A stretch of 64,000 bases of DNA, taken from Pseudomonas allokribbensis (GTDB lineage: Bacteria; Pseudomonadota; Gammaproteobacteria; Pseudomonadales; Pseudomonadaceae). The notes beneath the pieces were generated by a model that did no database searches, was not told where the DNA came from, and saw only the letters and a program-made list of their open reading frames with translations. Shown piece by piece: positions 1 through 10,364 of the stretch; within the stretch, counting starts at the first letter, position 1; every line of letters starts with the position of its first letter. The position numbers were made by a program, and so were the translations under genes. The stretch is taken from the NCBI RefSeq assembly GCF_014863605.1, contig NZ_CP062252.1:1249001-1313000 (forward strand), in the 5' to 3' direction.

Positions 1-1
1 A

Positions 2-1105
2 GCGCTGATCGAGGCGGTGATCGTCCCTGAGACGTGGTTTTTCCGTTACCCGGAATCCTTCGCCACCTTGGGCAAACTGGCGCGCAAGCGCCTGGCCGAG
101 CTGAACAACATGCGTGCGCTGCGCATTCTCAGCCTGCCGTGCTCCACCGGTGAAGAACCTTATTCGATTGCCATGGCGTTGCTCGATGCGGGCCTCAAGC
201 CCCATCAGTTCAAGGTCGATGGCATGGATGTCAGCCCCTTGTCGGTGGACAAGGCGCAACGGGCGCTGTACGGCAAGAACTCGTTTCGCGGCCAGGAACT
301 GGCGTTCCGCGAACGGCATTTCATGCCGGAGGACGAAGGCTATCGCCTGAATGAATACGTGCGCGAACAGGTGCGTTTGCAGGTCGGCAATGTGCTGGAT
401 CCGACGCTGTTGGCCAGCGAGCCACCGTTCGATTTCGTGTTCTGTCGCAACCTGCTGATCTATTTCGATCAACCGACCCAGCAACAGGTGTTCGCCGTGC
501 TCAAGCGCCTGACCCATGTGGATGGCGTGCTGTTTATCGGCCCGGCTGAGGGCAGCCTGCTCGGGCGGTTGGGCATGCGTTCGATCGGGATTCCGCAGTC
601 TTTCGCGTTCAGTCGCCACAGCGATCCGCAACCCGAGCCGTTGCCAATGCCGGTCGCCATCCCGACACCGTTGCCGGTGCGCCAGCCGGTGCGCAGCGCG
701 CCACCGCCGCCCGTGCGCAACCGGCCGTTTGCCGCTGTGACACCGTTGCCCGCCACCGTCAAAAGCCCGAATCCCGACGCCACGACCCTGCTGGCCAACA
801 TCGCCGCCCTGGCCAACGAAGGCAAAAGCGCCGAAGCCCGCGCTGCGTGCGAACAGTATTTGCGCAGCCATGAGCCGGTGGCCCAGGTGTTTTACTGGCT
901 TGGCCTGCTCAGCGATGTTGCCGGCAGTGCTCTCGAAGCCCAGGGTTTTTACCGCAAGGCGTTGTACCTCGAGCCGCAACACGCCGAAGCCTTGATGCAC
1001 CTGGCCGGGTTGCTGCAGGCCCAGGGCGACACGGCCGGTGCCCGACGATTGCAGGAGCGCGCCGCCCGCAGCGGCCGCACCGCCGACAGTGAGCGTAAAC
1101 GATGA
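2..1105 (+). CDS. wspC: WspC, CheR-type methyltransferase (5' end outside window)
   Basis: This is the SAM-dependent methyltransferase of the Wsp chemosensory system. It methylates the WspA receptor and opposes WspF. The frame is open from base 2, and the visible protein starts inside the CheR catalytic domain (PETWFFR, then the SAM-binding LSLPCSTGEEPYS motif, then FVFCRNLLIYF), so the N-terminal part lies upstream of the window. A Pro-rich linker at about residues 200-245 joins it to a C-terminal TPR-like region (about 260-355), the usual WspC layout. The stop overlaps the wspD start by four bases (ATGA), which indicates translational coupling. Family is certain. The true start cannot be seen; the GTG at 17 is only an internal codon. 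Confidence 0.95.
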   Translation, partial: ALIEAVIVPETWFFRYPESFATLGKLARKRLAELNNMRALRILSLPCSTGEEPYSIAMALLDAGLKPHQFKVDGMDVSPLSVDKAQRALYGKNSFRGQELAFRERHFMPEDEGYRLNEYVREQVRLQVGNVLDPTLLASEPPFDFVFCRNLLIYFDQPTQQQVFAVLKRLTHVDGVLFIGPAEGSLLGRLGMRSIGIPQSFAFSRHSDPQPEPLPMPVAIPTPLPVRQPVRSAPPPPVRNRPFAAVTPLPATVKSPNPDATTLLANIAALANEGKSAEARAACEQYLRSHEPVAQVFYWLGLLSDVAGSALEAQGFYRKALYLEPQHAEALMHLAGLLQAQGDTAGARRLQERAARSGRTADSERKR

Positions 1106-1785
1106 TCCCGTCCGACACCTTGAACGTCACCCACGAAGACGCCCGGGCCATCGACGATTGCTGGAATCGCATCGGCATCCACGGCGACAAGTCCTGCCCG
1201 CTGCTGGAAGAACACATTCACTGCCGCAATTGCTCGGTGTATTCCGCCGCCGCCACACGCCTGCTCGACCGCTATGCGCTGCAGCAGGACGAACGCGATC
1301 CGGTGGCGATCCAGGTTGAGACCGAGCTGAAAACCCGCTCACTGCTGATGTTCCGCCTCGGTGAGGAATGGCTCGGCCTGGCCACCCGCAGTCTGGTGGA
1401 GGTCGCGCCGTTGCAGGCGATTCACTCTTTGCCGCATCAGCGCTCCCGGGCCTTGCTCGGCGTGGCGAACGTGCGCGGGGCGCTGGTGGCGTGCCTGTCG
1501 CTGGTCGAACTGCTCGACCTCGACAGCAACGCCGCCCCGGCGACGGGCGCACGGATCATGCCGCGCATGCTGATCATCGCGGCCCAGGGCGGGCCGGTGG
1601 TGGTGCCGGTGGACGAAGTCGACGGGATTCACGCCATCGACGAACGAATTCTCGATGCTGCGTCGCGTTCCGGGGCGCAGGTCAGTGCGAAATACACCCG
1701 AGGCGTGTTGCCTTTCAAAGGTCGCAGCCTGCGTTGGCTGGATGAAGAACAGCTGCTGTCCGCCGTGACCCGGAGCCTCACATGA
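1102..1785 (+). CDS. wspD: WspD, CheW-like coupling protein
   Basis: This is an adaptor of 227 residues that should link the WspA receptor to the WspE kinase at the membrane. The CheW-like domain runs from about residue 70 to 220 (LLMFRLGEEWLGLATRSL, then VANVRGALVACLSL). The N-terminal extension carries four cysteines (C20, C32, C41, C44), in the stretches DDCWNRIG and SCPLLEEHIHCRNC, which a plain CheW lacks. It overlaps wspC by four bases upstream and wspE by four bases downstream, so it is in the middle of a tight operon. The order C-D-E-F-R identifies it as WspD rather than WspB. Confidence 0.95.
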   Translation: MIPSDTLNVTHEDARAIDDCWNRIGIHGDKSCPLLEEHIHCRNCSVYSAAATRLLDRYALQQDERDPVAIQVETELKTRSLLMFRLGEEWLGLATRSLVEVAPLQAIHSLPHQRSRALLGVANVRGALVACLSLVELLDLDSNAAPATGARIMPRMLIIAAQGGPVVVPVDEVDGIHAIDERILDAASRSGAQVSAKYTRGVLPFKGRSLRWLDEEQLLSAVTRSLT

Positions 1786-4076
1786 CCCCCGAGCAAATGC
1801 GCGACGCCTCCCTGCTGGAGCTGTTCAGCCTCGAAGCCGAAGCCCAGACCCTGGTGCTCAGCGCCGGGCTGCTGGCGTTGGAACGCAACCCGACCCAGGC
1901 CGATCAGCTCGAGTCGTGCATGCGGGCGGCGCATTCGTTGAAAGGTGCGGCGCGGATTGTCGGCATCGACAGCGGCGTCAGCGTCGCCCACGTGATGGAA
2001 GACTGTCTGGTCAGTGCGCAGGAAGGGCGGTTGTTCCTGCGCCCGGAACATATCGATGCGTTGTTGCAGGGCACCGACTTGCTGATGCGCATTGCCACGC
2101 CGGCCAACGGCCCGCAACCGGCGGACATCGAGGCTTACGTGGCGTTGATGGGCAGTTTGCTCGATCCGGCTGCGCCGGCAGTGGTGCCCGCCGCTCCGAG
2201 CGCGCCGCCGATGGCCGAGTTGCAGCTTCAGCCTCCGCCGATGGTCGAGCCGGCGCCCGTTGAAATCCCCGTCGAGGTTGCCGAGCCGGAACCCGCACCG
2301 CGCAAGAGCAAGCGCACCACCGAAGGCGGCGAGCGGGTTCTGCGGGTTACCGCCGAGCGCCTGAACAGCCTGCTCGATCTGTCGAGCAAATCCCTGGTGG
2401 AAACCCAGCGTCTGAAGCCGCATCTGGCCACGATGCAACGCCTCAAACGCATGCAGAACAATGGTCTGCGGGCGCTGGAAAGTCTCAATGTGCATCTCAA
2501 GGAGCATGCCCTGAGCCTTGAGGCCCAGGAAGCGCTGGAGGACGCGCGGCGTTTGCTCGCCGAATCCCAGCAGTTGCTGGCAGAAAAAAACGCCGAGCTC
2601 GACGAGTTTGCCTGGCAAGCGAGCCAGCGCGCGCAAGTGCTCTACGACACCGCGCTGGCTTGCCGCATGCGGCCGTTTGCCGATGTGCTGTCGGGTCAGG
2701 TGCGGATGGTGCGCGACCTCGGTCGCAGTCTCGGCAAACAGGTGCGACTGGAGATTGAAGGCGAGAAAACCCAGGTCGACCGCGATGTGTTGGAAAAGCT
2801 CGAAGCACCGCTGACGCACCTGCTGCGCAATGCGGTCGATCACGGCATCGAAACGCCGGAAGAACGCCTGCTCAAAGGCAAGTCCGAAGAAGGGCTGATC
2901 CGCCTGCGCGCCTCACACCAGGCCGGGCTGCTGGTGCTGGAACTGAGCGATGATGGCAACGGCGTGGACCTGGAAAAGGTCCGCCGCAGCATCGTCGAAC
3001 GCCAATTGTCGCCGGCCGAGACCGCCGCCCAGTTGAGCGAAGAAGAACTGCTGACCTTCCTGTTCCTGCCGGGATTCAGCCTGCGGGACAAGGTCACCGA
3101 AGTCTCCGGGCGTGGCGTCGGCCTCGATGCCGTTCAGCACATGGTCCGCCAGTTGCGCGGCGCAGTGGTGCTGGAGCAGACGGCGGGCGAGGGCAGCCGC
3201 TTCCATCTCGAAGTACCGCTGACCCTGTCGGTGGTGCGCAGCCTGGTGGTGGAGGTCGGCGATGAGGCCTACGCCTTCCCGCTGGCCCACATCGAGCGCA
3301 TGTGCGACCTGGCACCGGACGACATCGTGCAGGTCGAAGGGCGCCAGCATTTCTGGCACGAGGGCCGCCATGTCGGGCTCGTCGCGGCCAGTCAGTTATT
3401 GCAGCGTCCGGCCAGCCAGAACAGCGGCGATACCCTGAAAGTCGTGGTGATCCGCGAGCGCGACGCGATCTATGGTGTGGCGGTCGAGCGTTTCATCGGC
3501 GAGCGCACGCTGGTGGTGCTGCCGCTGGACGAGCGACTGGGCAAGGTGCAGGACATTTCCGCCGGCGCTCTGCTCGACGATGGCTCGGTGGTGCTGATCG
3601 TCGATGTCGAAGACATGCTGCGTTCGGTGGACAAACTGCTCAACACCGGGCGTCTGGAGCGCATTGCCCGCCACGGCCATCAGGCCGCAGAAGCGGCGCG
3701 CAAACGGATTCTGGTGGTCGACGATTCGCTGACCGTGCGCGAGTTGCAACGCAAGCTGTTGCTCAATCGCGGCTATGACGTGGCCGTTGCGGTGGACGGC
3801 ATGGACGGCTGGAATGCCCTGCGTTCCGAGGACTTTGACCTGTTGATCACCGACATCGACATGCCGCGCATGGACGGCATCGAATTGGTCTCGCTGTTGC
3901 GCCGCGACAACCGTCTGCAATCGCTGCCGGTGATGGTGGTGTCCTACAAGGATCGCGAGGAAGACCGGCGCCGTGGACTGGACGCCGGAGCCGACTATTA
4001 TTTAGCCAAGGCCAGTTTTCATGACGACGCCCTGCTCGACGCGGTGGTTGAGCTCATCGGAGGAGCGCGGGCATGA
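1782..4076 (+). CDS. wspE: WspE, hybrid CheA-type histidine kinase with receiver domain
   Basis: This is the kinase of the Wsp pathway, 764 residues. It autophosphorylates and passes phosphate to WspR and WspF. In order: an HPt domain with the phospho-accepting His near residue 51 ([10 protein letters not shown]); an Ala/Pro-rich linker (about 125-180); a dimerisation region and HATPase domain with N box (LLRNAVDHG), G1 (DDGNGVD) and G2 (GRGVGLD); a CheW-like P5 domain; and a C-terminal receiver from about 641 (RILVVDDS) with the phospho-acceptor Asp near 691 ([11 protein letters not shown]). All catalytic motifs are intact. It overlaps both neighbours by four bases. In SBW25 wspE is, from memory, a site of wrinkly-spreader mutations; nothing here looks damaged. 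Confidence 0.96.
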   Translation: MTPEQMRDASLLELFSLEAEAQTLVLSAGLLALERNPTQADQLESCMRAAHSLKGAARIVGIDSGVSVAHVMEDCLVSAQEGRLFLRPEHIDALLQGTDLLMRIATPANGPQPADIEAYVALMGSLLDPAAPAVVPAAPSAPPMAELQLQPPPMVEPAPVEIPVEVAEPEPAPRKSKRTTEGGERVLRVTAERLNSLLDLSSKSLVETQRLKPHLATMQRLKRMQNNGLRALESLNVHLKEHALSLEAQEALEDARRLLAESQQLLAEKNAELDEFAWQASQRAQVLYDTALACRMRPFADVLSGQVRMVRDLGRSLGKQVRLEIEGEKTQVDRDVLEKLEAPLTHLLRNAVDHGIETPEERLLKGKSEEGLIRLRASHQAGLLVLELSDDGNGVDLEKVRRSIVERQLSPAETAAQLSEEELLTFLFLPGFSLRDKVTEVSGRGVGLDAVQHMVRQLRGAVVLEQTAGEGSRFHLEVPLTLSVVRSLVVEVGDEAYAFPLAHIERMCDLAPDDIVQVEGRQHFWHEGRHVGLVAASQLLQRPASQNSGDTLKVVVIRERDAIYGVAVERFIGERTLVVLPLDERLGKVQDISAGALLDDGSVVLIVDVEDMLRSVDKLLNTGRLERIARHGHQAAEAARKRILVVDDSLTVRELQRKLLLNRGYDVAVAVDGMDGWNALRSEDFDLLITDIDMPRMDGIELVSLLRRDNRLQSLPVMVVSYKDREEDRRRGLDAGADYYLAKASFHDDALLDAVVELIGGARA

Positions 4077-5083
4077 AAATCGCAATCGTCAACGACATGC
4101 CTTTGGCGGTGGAGGCCCTGCGCCGGGCGCTGGCCTTCGAGCCGGCGCATCAGGTGGTGTGGGTCGCCAGCAACGGCGCCGAAGCGGTGCGGCTGTGCGC
4201 GGAAAACACCCCGGACCTGATCCTGATGGATTTGATCATGCCGGTGATGGATGGCGTTGAAGCCACCCGGCGCATCATGGCCGAGAGCCCGTGCGCGATT
4301 GTCATCGTTACCGTTGACCGCCAGCAGAACGTGCACCGGGTGTTCGAAGCCATGGGCCACGGCGCGCTGGACGTGGTCGACACGCCGGCCCTTGGCGCCG
4401 GCAACGCCCAGCAGGCAGCGGCGCCGCTGTTGCGCAAGATTCTGAATATCGGCTGGCTGATCGGCGAGAAAACCGCTCGCGCACGCCCGGCCCAGACGAC
4501 ACCGCGCAGTTCCGGGTCGTGCCAGCGGCTGGTGGCGATCGGATCGTCAGCCGGTGGGCCGGCGGCGCTGGAGGTTTTGCTCAAAGGCCTGCCGCGCAAC
4601 TTTTCGGCGGCCATCGTGCTGGTGCAGCATGTCGATCAGGTGTTCGCCGCCGGCATGGCCGAATGGCTGGCCAGCGCCAGCGGCCTGGACGTGCGCCTGG
4701 CCCGGGAAGGCGAGCCGCCGCAGGCCGGCGCGGTGTTGCTGGCCGGCACCAATCATCACATCCGATTACTCAAGAACGGCACGCTGGCTTACACCGCCGA
4801 GCCGGTCAACGAAATCTACCGCCCCTCGATCGACGTGTTTTTCGAAAGCGTCGCCAATTACTGGAACGGTGACGCAGTAGGGGTTTTATTGACCGGGATG
4901 GGACGCGACGGGGCTCAAGGGCTTAAGCTCATGCGCCAACAGGGTTACCTGACCATCGCGCAGGATCAGCAAAGCAGTGCGGTGTACGGCATGCCCAAGG
5001 CCGCCGCGGCCATTGATGCAGCCGTAGAAATCCGTCCACTGGAAAAGATAGCGCCACGATTGCTGGAGATTTTCCCCAAATGA
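4073..5083 (+). CDS. wspF: WspF, CheB-type methylesterase
   Basis: This is a receptor methylesterase of 336 residues and the negative regulator of Wsp. It removes methyl groups from WspA when phosphorylated by WspE. The N-terminal receiver has its acceptor Asp near residue 53 ([11 protein letters not shown]). The C-terminal CheB domain has the catalytic triad in place: Ser159 in GSSAGG, His186 in VQHVD and Asp279 in GMGRDG. Loss of WspF is known to raise cyclic-di-GMP and give wrinkly colonies; this copy looks functional. It overlaps wspE by four bases. A 48-base gap separates it from wspR. Confidence 0.96.
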   Translation: MKIAIVNDMPLAVEALRRALAFEPAHQVVWVASNGAEAVRLCAENTPDLILMDLIMPVMDGVEATRRIMAESPCAIVIVTVDRQQNVHRVFEAMGHGALDVVDTPALGAGNAQQAAAPLLRKILNIGWLIGEKTARARPAQTTPRSSGSCQRLVAIGSSAGGPAALEVLLKGLPRNFSAAIVLVQHVDQVFAAGMAEWLASASGLDVRLAREGEPPQAGAVLLAGTNHHIRLLKNGTLAYTAEPVNEIYRPSIDVFFESVANYWNGDAVGVLLTGMGRDGAQGLKLMRQQGYLTIAQDQQSSAVYGMPKAAAAIDAAVEIRPLEKIAPRLLEIFPK

Positions 5084-5131
5084 ACACGTCCATCCGCAAT
5101 CCTGGCCCCCGCAGCACTCAGGTGACCGCCC

Positions 5132-6133
5132 ATGAATGACTTACAGATCGATGACATCAAAACCGACGAGAACGCCGCCATGGTGTTGTTGGTGGACGAT
5201 CAGGCGATGATCGGCGAAGCCGTGCGCCGTGGGCTGTCGAATGAAGAGAACATCGACTTCCACTTCTGCTCCGACCCGCATCAGGCCGTGGCTCACGCGG
5301 TGCGGATCAAACCCACGGTGATCCTGCAGGATCTGGTGATGCCCGGCCTCGATGGCCTGAGCCTGGTGCGCGAATACCGCAATCACCCGGCGACCAAGGA
5401 CATTCCGATCATCGTCCTGTCGACCAAGGAAGACCCGCTGATCAAGAGTGCGGCGTTTTCGGCCGGGGCCAACGATTACCTGGTGAAGCTGCCGGACAAC
5501 ATCGAACTGGTGGCGCGCATCCGTTATCACTCGCGCTCCTACATGACCCTGCTGCAACGGGACGCGGCCTATCGCGCGTTGCGGGTCAGCCAGCAGCAAT
5601 TGCTCGACACCAACCTCGTCTTGCAGCGGCTGATGAACTCCGACGGCCTGACCGGGCTGTCCAACCGCCGGCACTTCGACGAATACCTGGAGCTGGAATG
5701 GCGCCGTTCGCTGCGTGACCAGAGTCAGTTGTCGCTGCTGATGATCGACGTCGACTACTTCAAGTCCTACAACGACACGTTCGGCCACGTCGAAGGCGAC
5801 GAGGCTCTGCGCAAGGTCGCCACGGCGATCCGCGAGGCCAGCGCCCGGCCGTCGGACCTGCCGGCGCGTTATGGCGGTGAAGAGTTTGCGCTGGTGCTGC
5901 CCAACACCTCGCCGGGCGGGGCGCGACTGGTGGCGGAGAAGCTGCGCCAGACCGTGGCGGCACTGAAGATTCCGCACAATGCTCCGGTCGAAGGGTCGAG
6001 CCTGACCATCAGCATCGGCCTGGCGACGATGGTGCCGGAGGCGGGCAGCGACTGCCGGTTGCTGATCTCGGCGGCGGACCGTGGTTTGTATCTGGCGAAG
6101 AACAATGGGCGCAATCAGGTGAGGATCGAATGA
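5132..6133 (+). CDS. wspR: WspR, response-regulator diguanylate cyclase
   Basis: This is the output protein of the Wsp system, 333 residues. On phosphorylation it makes cyclic-di-GMP from two GTP. The receiver domain (about 17-135) has the acceptor Asp near 67 ([11 protein letters not shown]). After a helical linker comes the GGDEF domain with an intact active site GGEEF at about 248-252. The inhibitory I-site RPSD sits five residues before it (about 239-242), so product inhibition should be preserved. The stop lies inside a nine-base inverted repeat (6129-6150) that could end the wsp transcript, although no T-run follows. Confidence 0.97.
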   Translation: MNDLQIDDIKTDENAAMVLLVDDQAMIGEAVRRGLSNEENIDFHFCSDPHQAVAHAVRIKPTVILQDLVMPGLDGLSLVREYRNHPATKDIPIIVLSTKEDPLIKSAAFSAGANDYLVKLPDNIELVARIRYHSRSYMTLLQRDAAYRALRVSQQQLLDTNLVLQRLMNSDGLTGLSNRRHFDEYLELEWRRSLRDQSQLSLLMIDVDYFKSYNDTFGHVEGDEALRKVATAIREASARPSDLPARYGGEEFALVLPNTSPGGARLVAEKLRQTVAALKIPHNAPVEGSSLTISIGLATMVPEAGSDCRLLISAADRGLYLAKNNGRNQVRIE

Positions 6134-6239
6134 ACCATCGGGTTCATTCGCCTCAAGAGCCGCCAGACGGGCTGCCGTGACAGCTTGATTACGTTATACT
6201 CGCCGGCTTTCAAAAGTTCGCCAACGAGTGCTGCCCGTC

Positions 6240-7335
6240 ATGGAAATCAACCCGATCCTGAACACCATCAAGGACCTGTCCGAGCGCTCCGAAACTATTC
6301 GGGGGTATCTTTGACTACGATCAAAAGCATGAGCGTCTGATCGAAGTCAATCGCGAGCTTGAAGATCCTGCAGTCTGGAACAAACCTGAATACGCCCAGG
6401 AACTGGGCCGCGAGCGCGCTGCGCTGGCGCAGATCGTCGACACCCTCGACGAACTGAACGGTGGCCTGGCCGATTGCCGCGAGCTGCTGGACATGGCCGT
6501 TGAGGAGAACGACGAGGGCGCGGTCAACGACGTCGTCGAAGTCCTTCAAGGTCTCGAAGAGTCCCTGTCCAAGCTCGAATTCCGCCGTATGTTCAGCCAC
6601 GAGATGGACCCGAACAACGCCTACCTGGACATCCAGGCCGGTTCCGGCGGCACCGAAGCCCAGGACTGGGCCAACATCCTGCTGCGCATGTACCTGCGCT
6701 GGGCCGACAAACGCGGTTTCGACGCGACCATCATGGAGCTGTCGGCCGGTGAAGTCGCCGGGATCAAGGGCGCCACCGTGCACATCAAGGGCGAATACGC
6801 CTTTGGCTGGCTGCGGACCGAGATCGGCGTGCACCGTCTGGTGCGCAAGAGCCCGTTCGACTCCGGCAACCGTCGCCACACCTCGTTCTCCGCGGTGTTC
6901 GTCTCGCCAGAGATCGACGACAAGGTGGAAATCGAAATCAACCCGGCAGACCTGCGGATCGACACCTATCGTTCCTCCGGTGCCGGTGGTCAGCACGTAA
7001 ACACCACCGACTCGGCCGTACGTATCACCCACGTACCGACCAACACCGTGGTCAGCTGCCAGAACGAACGTTCCCAGCACGCGAACAAGGACACCGCCAT
7101 GAAAATGCTGCGGGCCAAGTTGTACGAGCAGGAAATGCAGAAGCGCAACGCGGCGTCCCAGGCGCTGGAAGACACCAAGTCGGATATCGGCTGGGGTCAC
7201 CAGATCCGTTCGTACGTGCTCGATGCGTCGCGGATCAAGGATCTGCGCACCAACATCGAACGCAGCGACTGCGACAAGGTGCTCGACGGCGACATCGACG
7301 AATACCTGGAAGCCAGCCTGAAATCGGGGCTGTAA
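6240..7335 (+). CDS. prfB: Peptide chain release factor 2 (programmed +1 frameshift)
   Basis: RF2 recognises UGA and UAA and releases finished proteins from the ribosome. Translation starts at ATG 6240, and the zero frame meets TGA at 6312-6314 after 24 codons. A +1 shift there continues in frame from GAC 6313 to the stop at 7335, giving about 364 residues. The shift site (GGGGG, TAT, CTT, TGA C) is the classical RF2 autoregulatory slippery site. The GGQ motif ([14 protein letters not shown]) and the codon-recognition loop ([15 protein letters not shown]) are intact. A TATACT at 6195-6200 is a reasonable -10 element. lysS follows after 69 bases, an order shared with many gamma-proteobacteria. 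Confidence 0.97.
6300..6315 (+). promoter_or_regulatory. RF2 programmed +1 frameshift site
   Basis: An internal Shine-Dalgarno-like GGGGG lies just before TAT CTT TGA C. Slippage of the CUU-decoding tRNA by one base bypasses the TGA when RF2 is scarce, so RF2 controls its own synthesis. All the classical elements are present: the purine run, CTT, the weak UGA-C context and the spacing. Confidence 0.95.
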
Positions 7336-7355
7336 GCTTTCACCCGACCTCAAGT

Positions 7356-7374
7356 CCCCCGCCATCGGCGGGGG
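7356..7374. repeat. Perfect 8-bp GC hairpin between prfB and lysS
   Basis: CCCCCGCC and GGCGGGGG are separated by three bases. No T-run follows, so it is more likely an mRNA-stabilising or processing hairpin in a prfB-lysS transcript than a terminator. Confidence 0.5.
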
Positions 7375-7404
7375 CAACGAACCTGTGATGGAATATTTAA
7401 AGAC

Positions 7405-8907
7405 ATGAGCGACCAACAACTCGATCCGCAAGCCCTGCAACAGGAAGAAAACTCCCTGATCGCCCTGCGCAAGGAAAAGCTTGCTGCCGAGCGCGCCAAG
7501 GGCAATGCCTTCCCGAACGACTTCCGCCGCGAAAACTACTGCGAAGCACTGCAGAAACAGTACGCGGACAAGACCAAGGAAGAGCTGGCAGAGGCTGCGA
7601 TCCCGGTCAAGGTTGCGGGTCGCATCATGCTCAACCGTGGCTCGTTCATGGTGATCCAGGACATGACCGGTCGCATCCAGGTCTACGTCAACCGCAAGAC
7701 CCTGTCCGAAGACACCCTGGCCGCGGTGAAAACTTGGGACATGGGCGACATCATCGCCGCCGAAGGCACCCTGGCCCGTTCCGGCAAGGGCGACCTGTAC
7801 GTCGAGATGACCAGCGTGCGCCTGCTGACCAAATCCCTGCGCCCGCTGCCGGACAAGCACCACGGCCTGACCGACACCGAACAGCGCTACCGTCAGCGCT
7901 ACGTTGACCTGATCGTCAACGAAGACGTGCGTCAGACCTTCCGCGTGCGTTCGCAAGTGATTGCGCACATCCGCAGCTTCCTGATGAAGCGCGACTTCCT
8001 CGAAGTCGAAACGCCGATGCTGCAGACCATTCCTGGCGGCGCTGCAGCCAAGCCGTTCGAAACCCACCACAACGCGCTGGACATGGAAATGTTCCTGCGT
8101 ATCGCGCCAGAGCTGTACCTCAAGCGTCTGGTGGTTGGTGGCTTCGAGAAAGTGTTCGAGATCAACCGCAACTTCCGTAACGAAGGCGTTTCGACTCGTC
8201 ACAACCCTGAATTCACCATGTTGGAGTTCTACCAGGCTTACGCCGACTACGAAGACAACATGGACCTGACCGAAGAACTGTTCCGTGAACTGGCGCAGCT
8301 GGTTCTGGGCAGCACCGACGTGCCGTACGGCGACAAGGTGTTCCACTTCGGCGAGCCGTTCGTGCGCCTGTCGGTGTTCGATTCGATCCTCAAGTACAAC
8401 CCTGAGCTGACCGCCGATGACCTGAACGACATCGACAAGGCTCGCGCCATCGCCAAGAAGGCCGGTGCCAAGGTGCTGGGCTTCGAAGGTCTGGGCAAAC
8501 TGCAGGTGATGATTTTCGAAGAACTGGTCGAGCACAAGCTGGAGCAGCCGCACTTCATCACTCAGTACCCGTTCGAAGTGTCGCCGCTGGCCCGTCGCAA
8601 CGATGACAACCCGAACGTCACCGACCGCTTCGAGCTGTTCATCGGCGGCCGTGAAATCGCCAACGCCTACTCCGAGCTGAACGACGCGGAAGACCAGGCC
8701 GAACGCTTCATGGCGCAGGTGGCCGACAAGGACGCCGGCGACGACGAAGCCATGCACTACGACGCCGACTTCGTTCGCGCGCTGGAGTACGGCATGCCGC
8801 CAACGGCCGGTGAAGGTATCGGCATCGACCGTCTGGTGATGTTGCTGACCAACTCGCCGTCGATCCGCGACGTGATCCTGTTCCCGCACATGCGGCCGCA
8901 AGCGTAA
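7405..8907 (+). CDS. lysS: Lysyl-tRNA synthetase, class II
   Basis: This cytosolic enzyme of 500 residues charges tRNA-Lys with lysine using ATP. An N-terminal OB-fold anticodon-binding domain (about 60-165) precedes the class II catalytic core. Motif 2 ([18 protein letters not shown]) and motif 3 ([12 protein letters not shown], near the C-terminus) are complete. The length is normal for the bacterial enzyme. It follows prfB closely and ends just before a strong intrinsic terminator, so it is probably the last gene of that transcript. Confidence 0.98.
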   Translation: MSDQQLDPQALQQEENSLIALRKEKLAAERAKGNAFPNDFRRENYCEALQKQYADKTKEELAEAAIPVKVAGRIMLNRGSFMVIQDMTGRIQVYVNRKTLSEDTLAAVKTWDMGDIIAAEGTLARSGKGDLYVEMTSVRLLTKSLRPLPDKHHGLTDTEQRYRQRYVDLIVNEDVRQTFRVRSQVIAHIRSFLMKRDFLEVETPMLQTIPGGAAAKPFETHHNALDMEMFLRIAPELYLKRLVVGGFEKVFEINRNFRNEGVSTRHNPEFTMLEFYQAYADYEDNMDLTEELFRELAQLVLGSTDVPYGDKVFHFGEPFVRLSVFDSILKYNPELTADDLNDIDKARAIAKKAGAKVLGFEGLGKLQVMIFEELVEHKLEQPHFITQYPFEVSPLARRNDDNPNVTDRFELFIGGREIANAYSELNDAEDQAERFMAQVADKDAGDDEAMHYDADFVRALEYGMPPTAGEGIGIDRLVMLLTNSPSIRDVILFPHMRPQA

Positions 8908-8918
8908 GTGTTTCAATA

Positions 8919-8947
8919 AAAAAGCCGCCTGAAATGGGCGGCTTTTT
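8919..8947 (+). terminator. Intrinsic terminator after lysS
   Basis: The stem AAAAGCCGCC / GGCGGCTTTT has a short loop and runs directly into T residues. It lies 12 bases past the lysS stop and fits a Rho-independent terminator. Confidence 0.9.
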
Positions 8948-8974
8948 ATTGCCTGTCTGGTACAAACGTATCAA

Positions 8975-9730
8975 ATGGTTAATTTTGAAGAAAACAACAG
9001 AGGTATGCCTGTCGTGATCGGTGCAATGGCTCAAGAGGGTGCAGCGGGAATCGCCACTGCGGTCGCTGAAAGTGTTCAGTACCAGGGCCGCAAGGCCAGC
9101 CGACAGGGCAGCGAGCAGCGTCGGCAGGACATTCTCGACGCGGCGATGCGCATTGTCGTGCGCGACGGCGTGCGTGCCGTGCGCCACCGTGCGGTGGCGG
9201 CCGAAGCCGGTGTGCCGTTGTCGGCGACCACCTATTACTTCAAGGATATCGATGACCTGCTCACCGATACCTTCGCCCAATACGTCGAACGCAGCGCGGC
9301 CTACATGGCCAAGTTGTGGATCAACAACGAAGGCCTGCTGCGCGAAATGGTGGTCAGCGGCGACGGCAGCCCGGAGTCGCGCTCGCAGCTGGCGGACGAT
9401 ATCGCCCGGTTGATGGCTGACTACGTGCACCGGCAACTGGTCAATCGCCGCGAGCACTTGATGGCCGAACAGGCCTTCCGTCAGGAAGCGCTGCTCAACC
9501 CGCGTCTGGCGGTATTGGTGCGCTCCCACCAGCAGATTCTGTTGCAGGGCACCTGCCAGTTGTTCCAGGTGCTGGGCTCACGCGAGCCGCAGCAGGATGC
9601 CAAGGTGTTGACGGCGATTATCGGACGGATGGAATATCAGGGCCTGCTCAACGACGCCGAGCCTTTGGCCGAAGAGGACATGCTCGGCATTCTGACCCGC
9701 TATATGCATCTGGTGCTGGCGTCGATGTAA
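8975..9730 (+). CDS. TetR-family transcriptional regulator
   Basis: This is a DNA-binding regulator of 251 residues. The helix-turn-helix lies after a long N-terminal tail, at about residues 48-95 (RRQDILDAAMRIV, then VRHRAVAAEAGVPLSATTYYF). The C-terminal ligand-binding domain is helical and without a recognised motif. The start is uncertain: ATG 8975, 9005 and 9026 are in frame, and none has a clear ribosome-binding site (the GAGGT before 9005 is too close). The gene stands alone after the lysS terminator. Its target is not apparent; the lipoprotein gene just downstream on the same strand is one candidate. In PAO1 a TetR gene holds the same position after lysS (from memory). Confidence 0.88.
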   Translation: MVNFEENNRGMPVVIGAMAQEGAAGIATAVAESVQYQGRKASRQGSEQRRQDILDAAMRIVVRDGVRAVRHRAVAAEAGVPLSATTYYFKDIDDLLTDTFAQYVERSAAYMAKLWINNEGLLREMVVSGDGSPESRSQLADDIARLMADYVHRQLVNRREHLMAEQAFRQEALLNPRLAVLVRSHQQILLQGTCQLFQVLGSREPQQDAKVLTAIIGRMEYQGLLNDAEPLAEEDMLGILTRYMHLVLASM

Positions 9731-9776
9731 CGCTCCCACAGGTCCGGTGGCGAGTTCGGTTCATAGGGAGTGTTGA

Positions 9777-10331
9777 ATGAAAGCCTGGCGTGGCGCGTTG
9801 ATCGCGCTGTCGTTCCTGCTGCTCAGCGGTTGTCTGGTGACCTTCAAGGAGCCGCTGCCCGCCAGTGAGCCGGCACCCAAGGGCCTGCTCGGCCAATGGT
9901 CGAGCACCAACGCCTGGGGCGAACCGATGAACCTGGAACTGACGCGCCTGGGCAACGACCGCTATCAGGCGGTCGCGTACTTCAAGGCCAGACCGCGCGA
10001 GCGCGAAGCCTATCCGTTCACCGTGTCGCGCCATGGCAACCGCTGGTATCTGTCGGCGAAGGTGCCGGCGCAGTATGGCGGGCACTTCACCATCGCCGGT
10101 TTCGAGATTACCGATAAGCACGAACTGGTGATCTACAACCTCGATCTCGAACAGATCAACCAGGCCATCGCGCAGAAAAGCCTCGACGGCCAGGGCTTCC
10201 AGACCGATGACGGCGAGGGCGTGCAAGTCGACAGCACTCTCGAAAAGGTCTTTGCTTACCTCGACGACCCGGCCAATTCCGACGTTTTCGTCGAAGCGGC
10301 GCGCTATCAGCATCAGGCCAAGGCCAAATAA
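9777..10331 (+). CDS. Conserved lipoprotein, unknown function
   Basis: This is a protein of 184 residues with a type II signal peptide: a basic start (MKAWRG), a hydrophobic run and the lipobox LLSGC, with Cys19 as the lipidated residue. Residue +2 is Leu, so outer-membrane sorting is likely. The mature part shows a GQWSS...WGEPMNLEL stretch like small ligand-binding lipoproteins, but I do not recognise a named family. The start has GGGAG upstream. It is 33 bases ahead of the DUF1704 gene and may be co-transcribed with it. Confidence 0.8.
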   Translation: MKAWRGALIALSFLLLSGCLVTFKEPLPASEPAPKGLLGQWSSTNAWGEPMNLELTRLGNDRYQAVAYFKARPREREAYPFTVSRHGNRWYLSAKVPAQYGGHFTIAGFEITDKHELVIYNLDLEQINQAIAQKSLDGQGFQTDDGEGVQVDSTLEKVFAYLDDPANSDVFVEAARYQHQAKAK

Positions 10332-10364
10332 TTCAGTTCGTCACGTTTTCTACAGGAGTTTCGG

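Noticed and set aside
6240..6314. prfB as a pseudogene with an early stop
   Set aside because: The stop lies in the programmed frameshift site, and the rest of the protein is complete.
6295..8916. An 873-codon open frame antisense to prfB and lysS
   Set aside because: It mirrors two well-conserved genes. Long antisense frames are common in GC-rich DNA with this codon usage, and no family motif or ribosome-binding site was seen.
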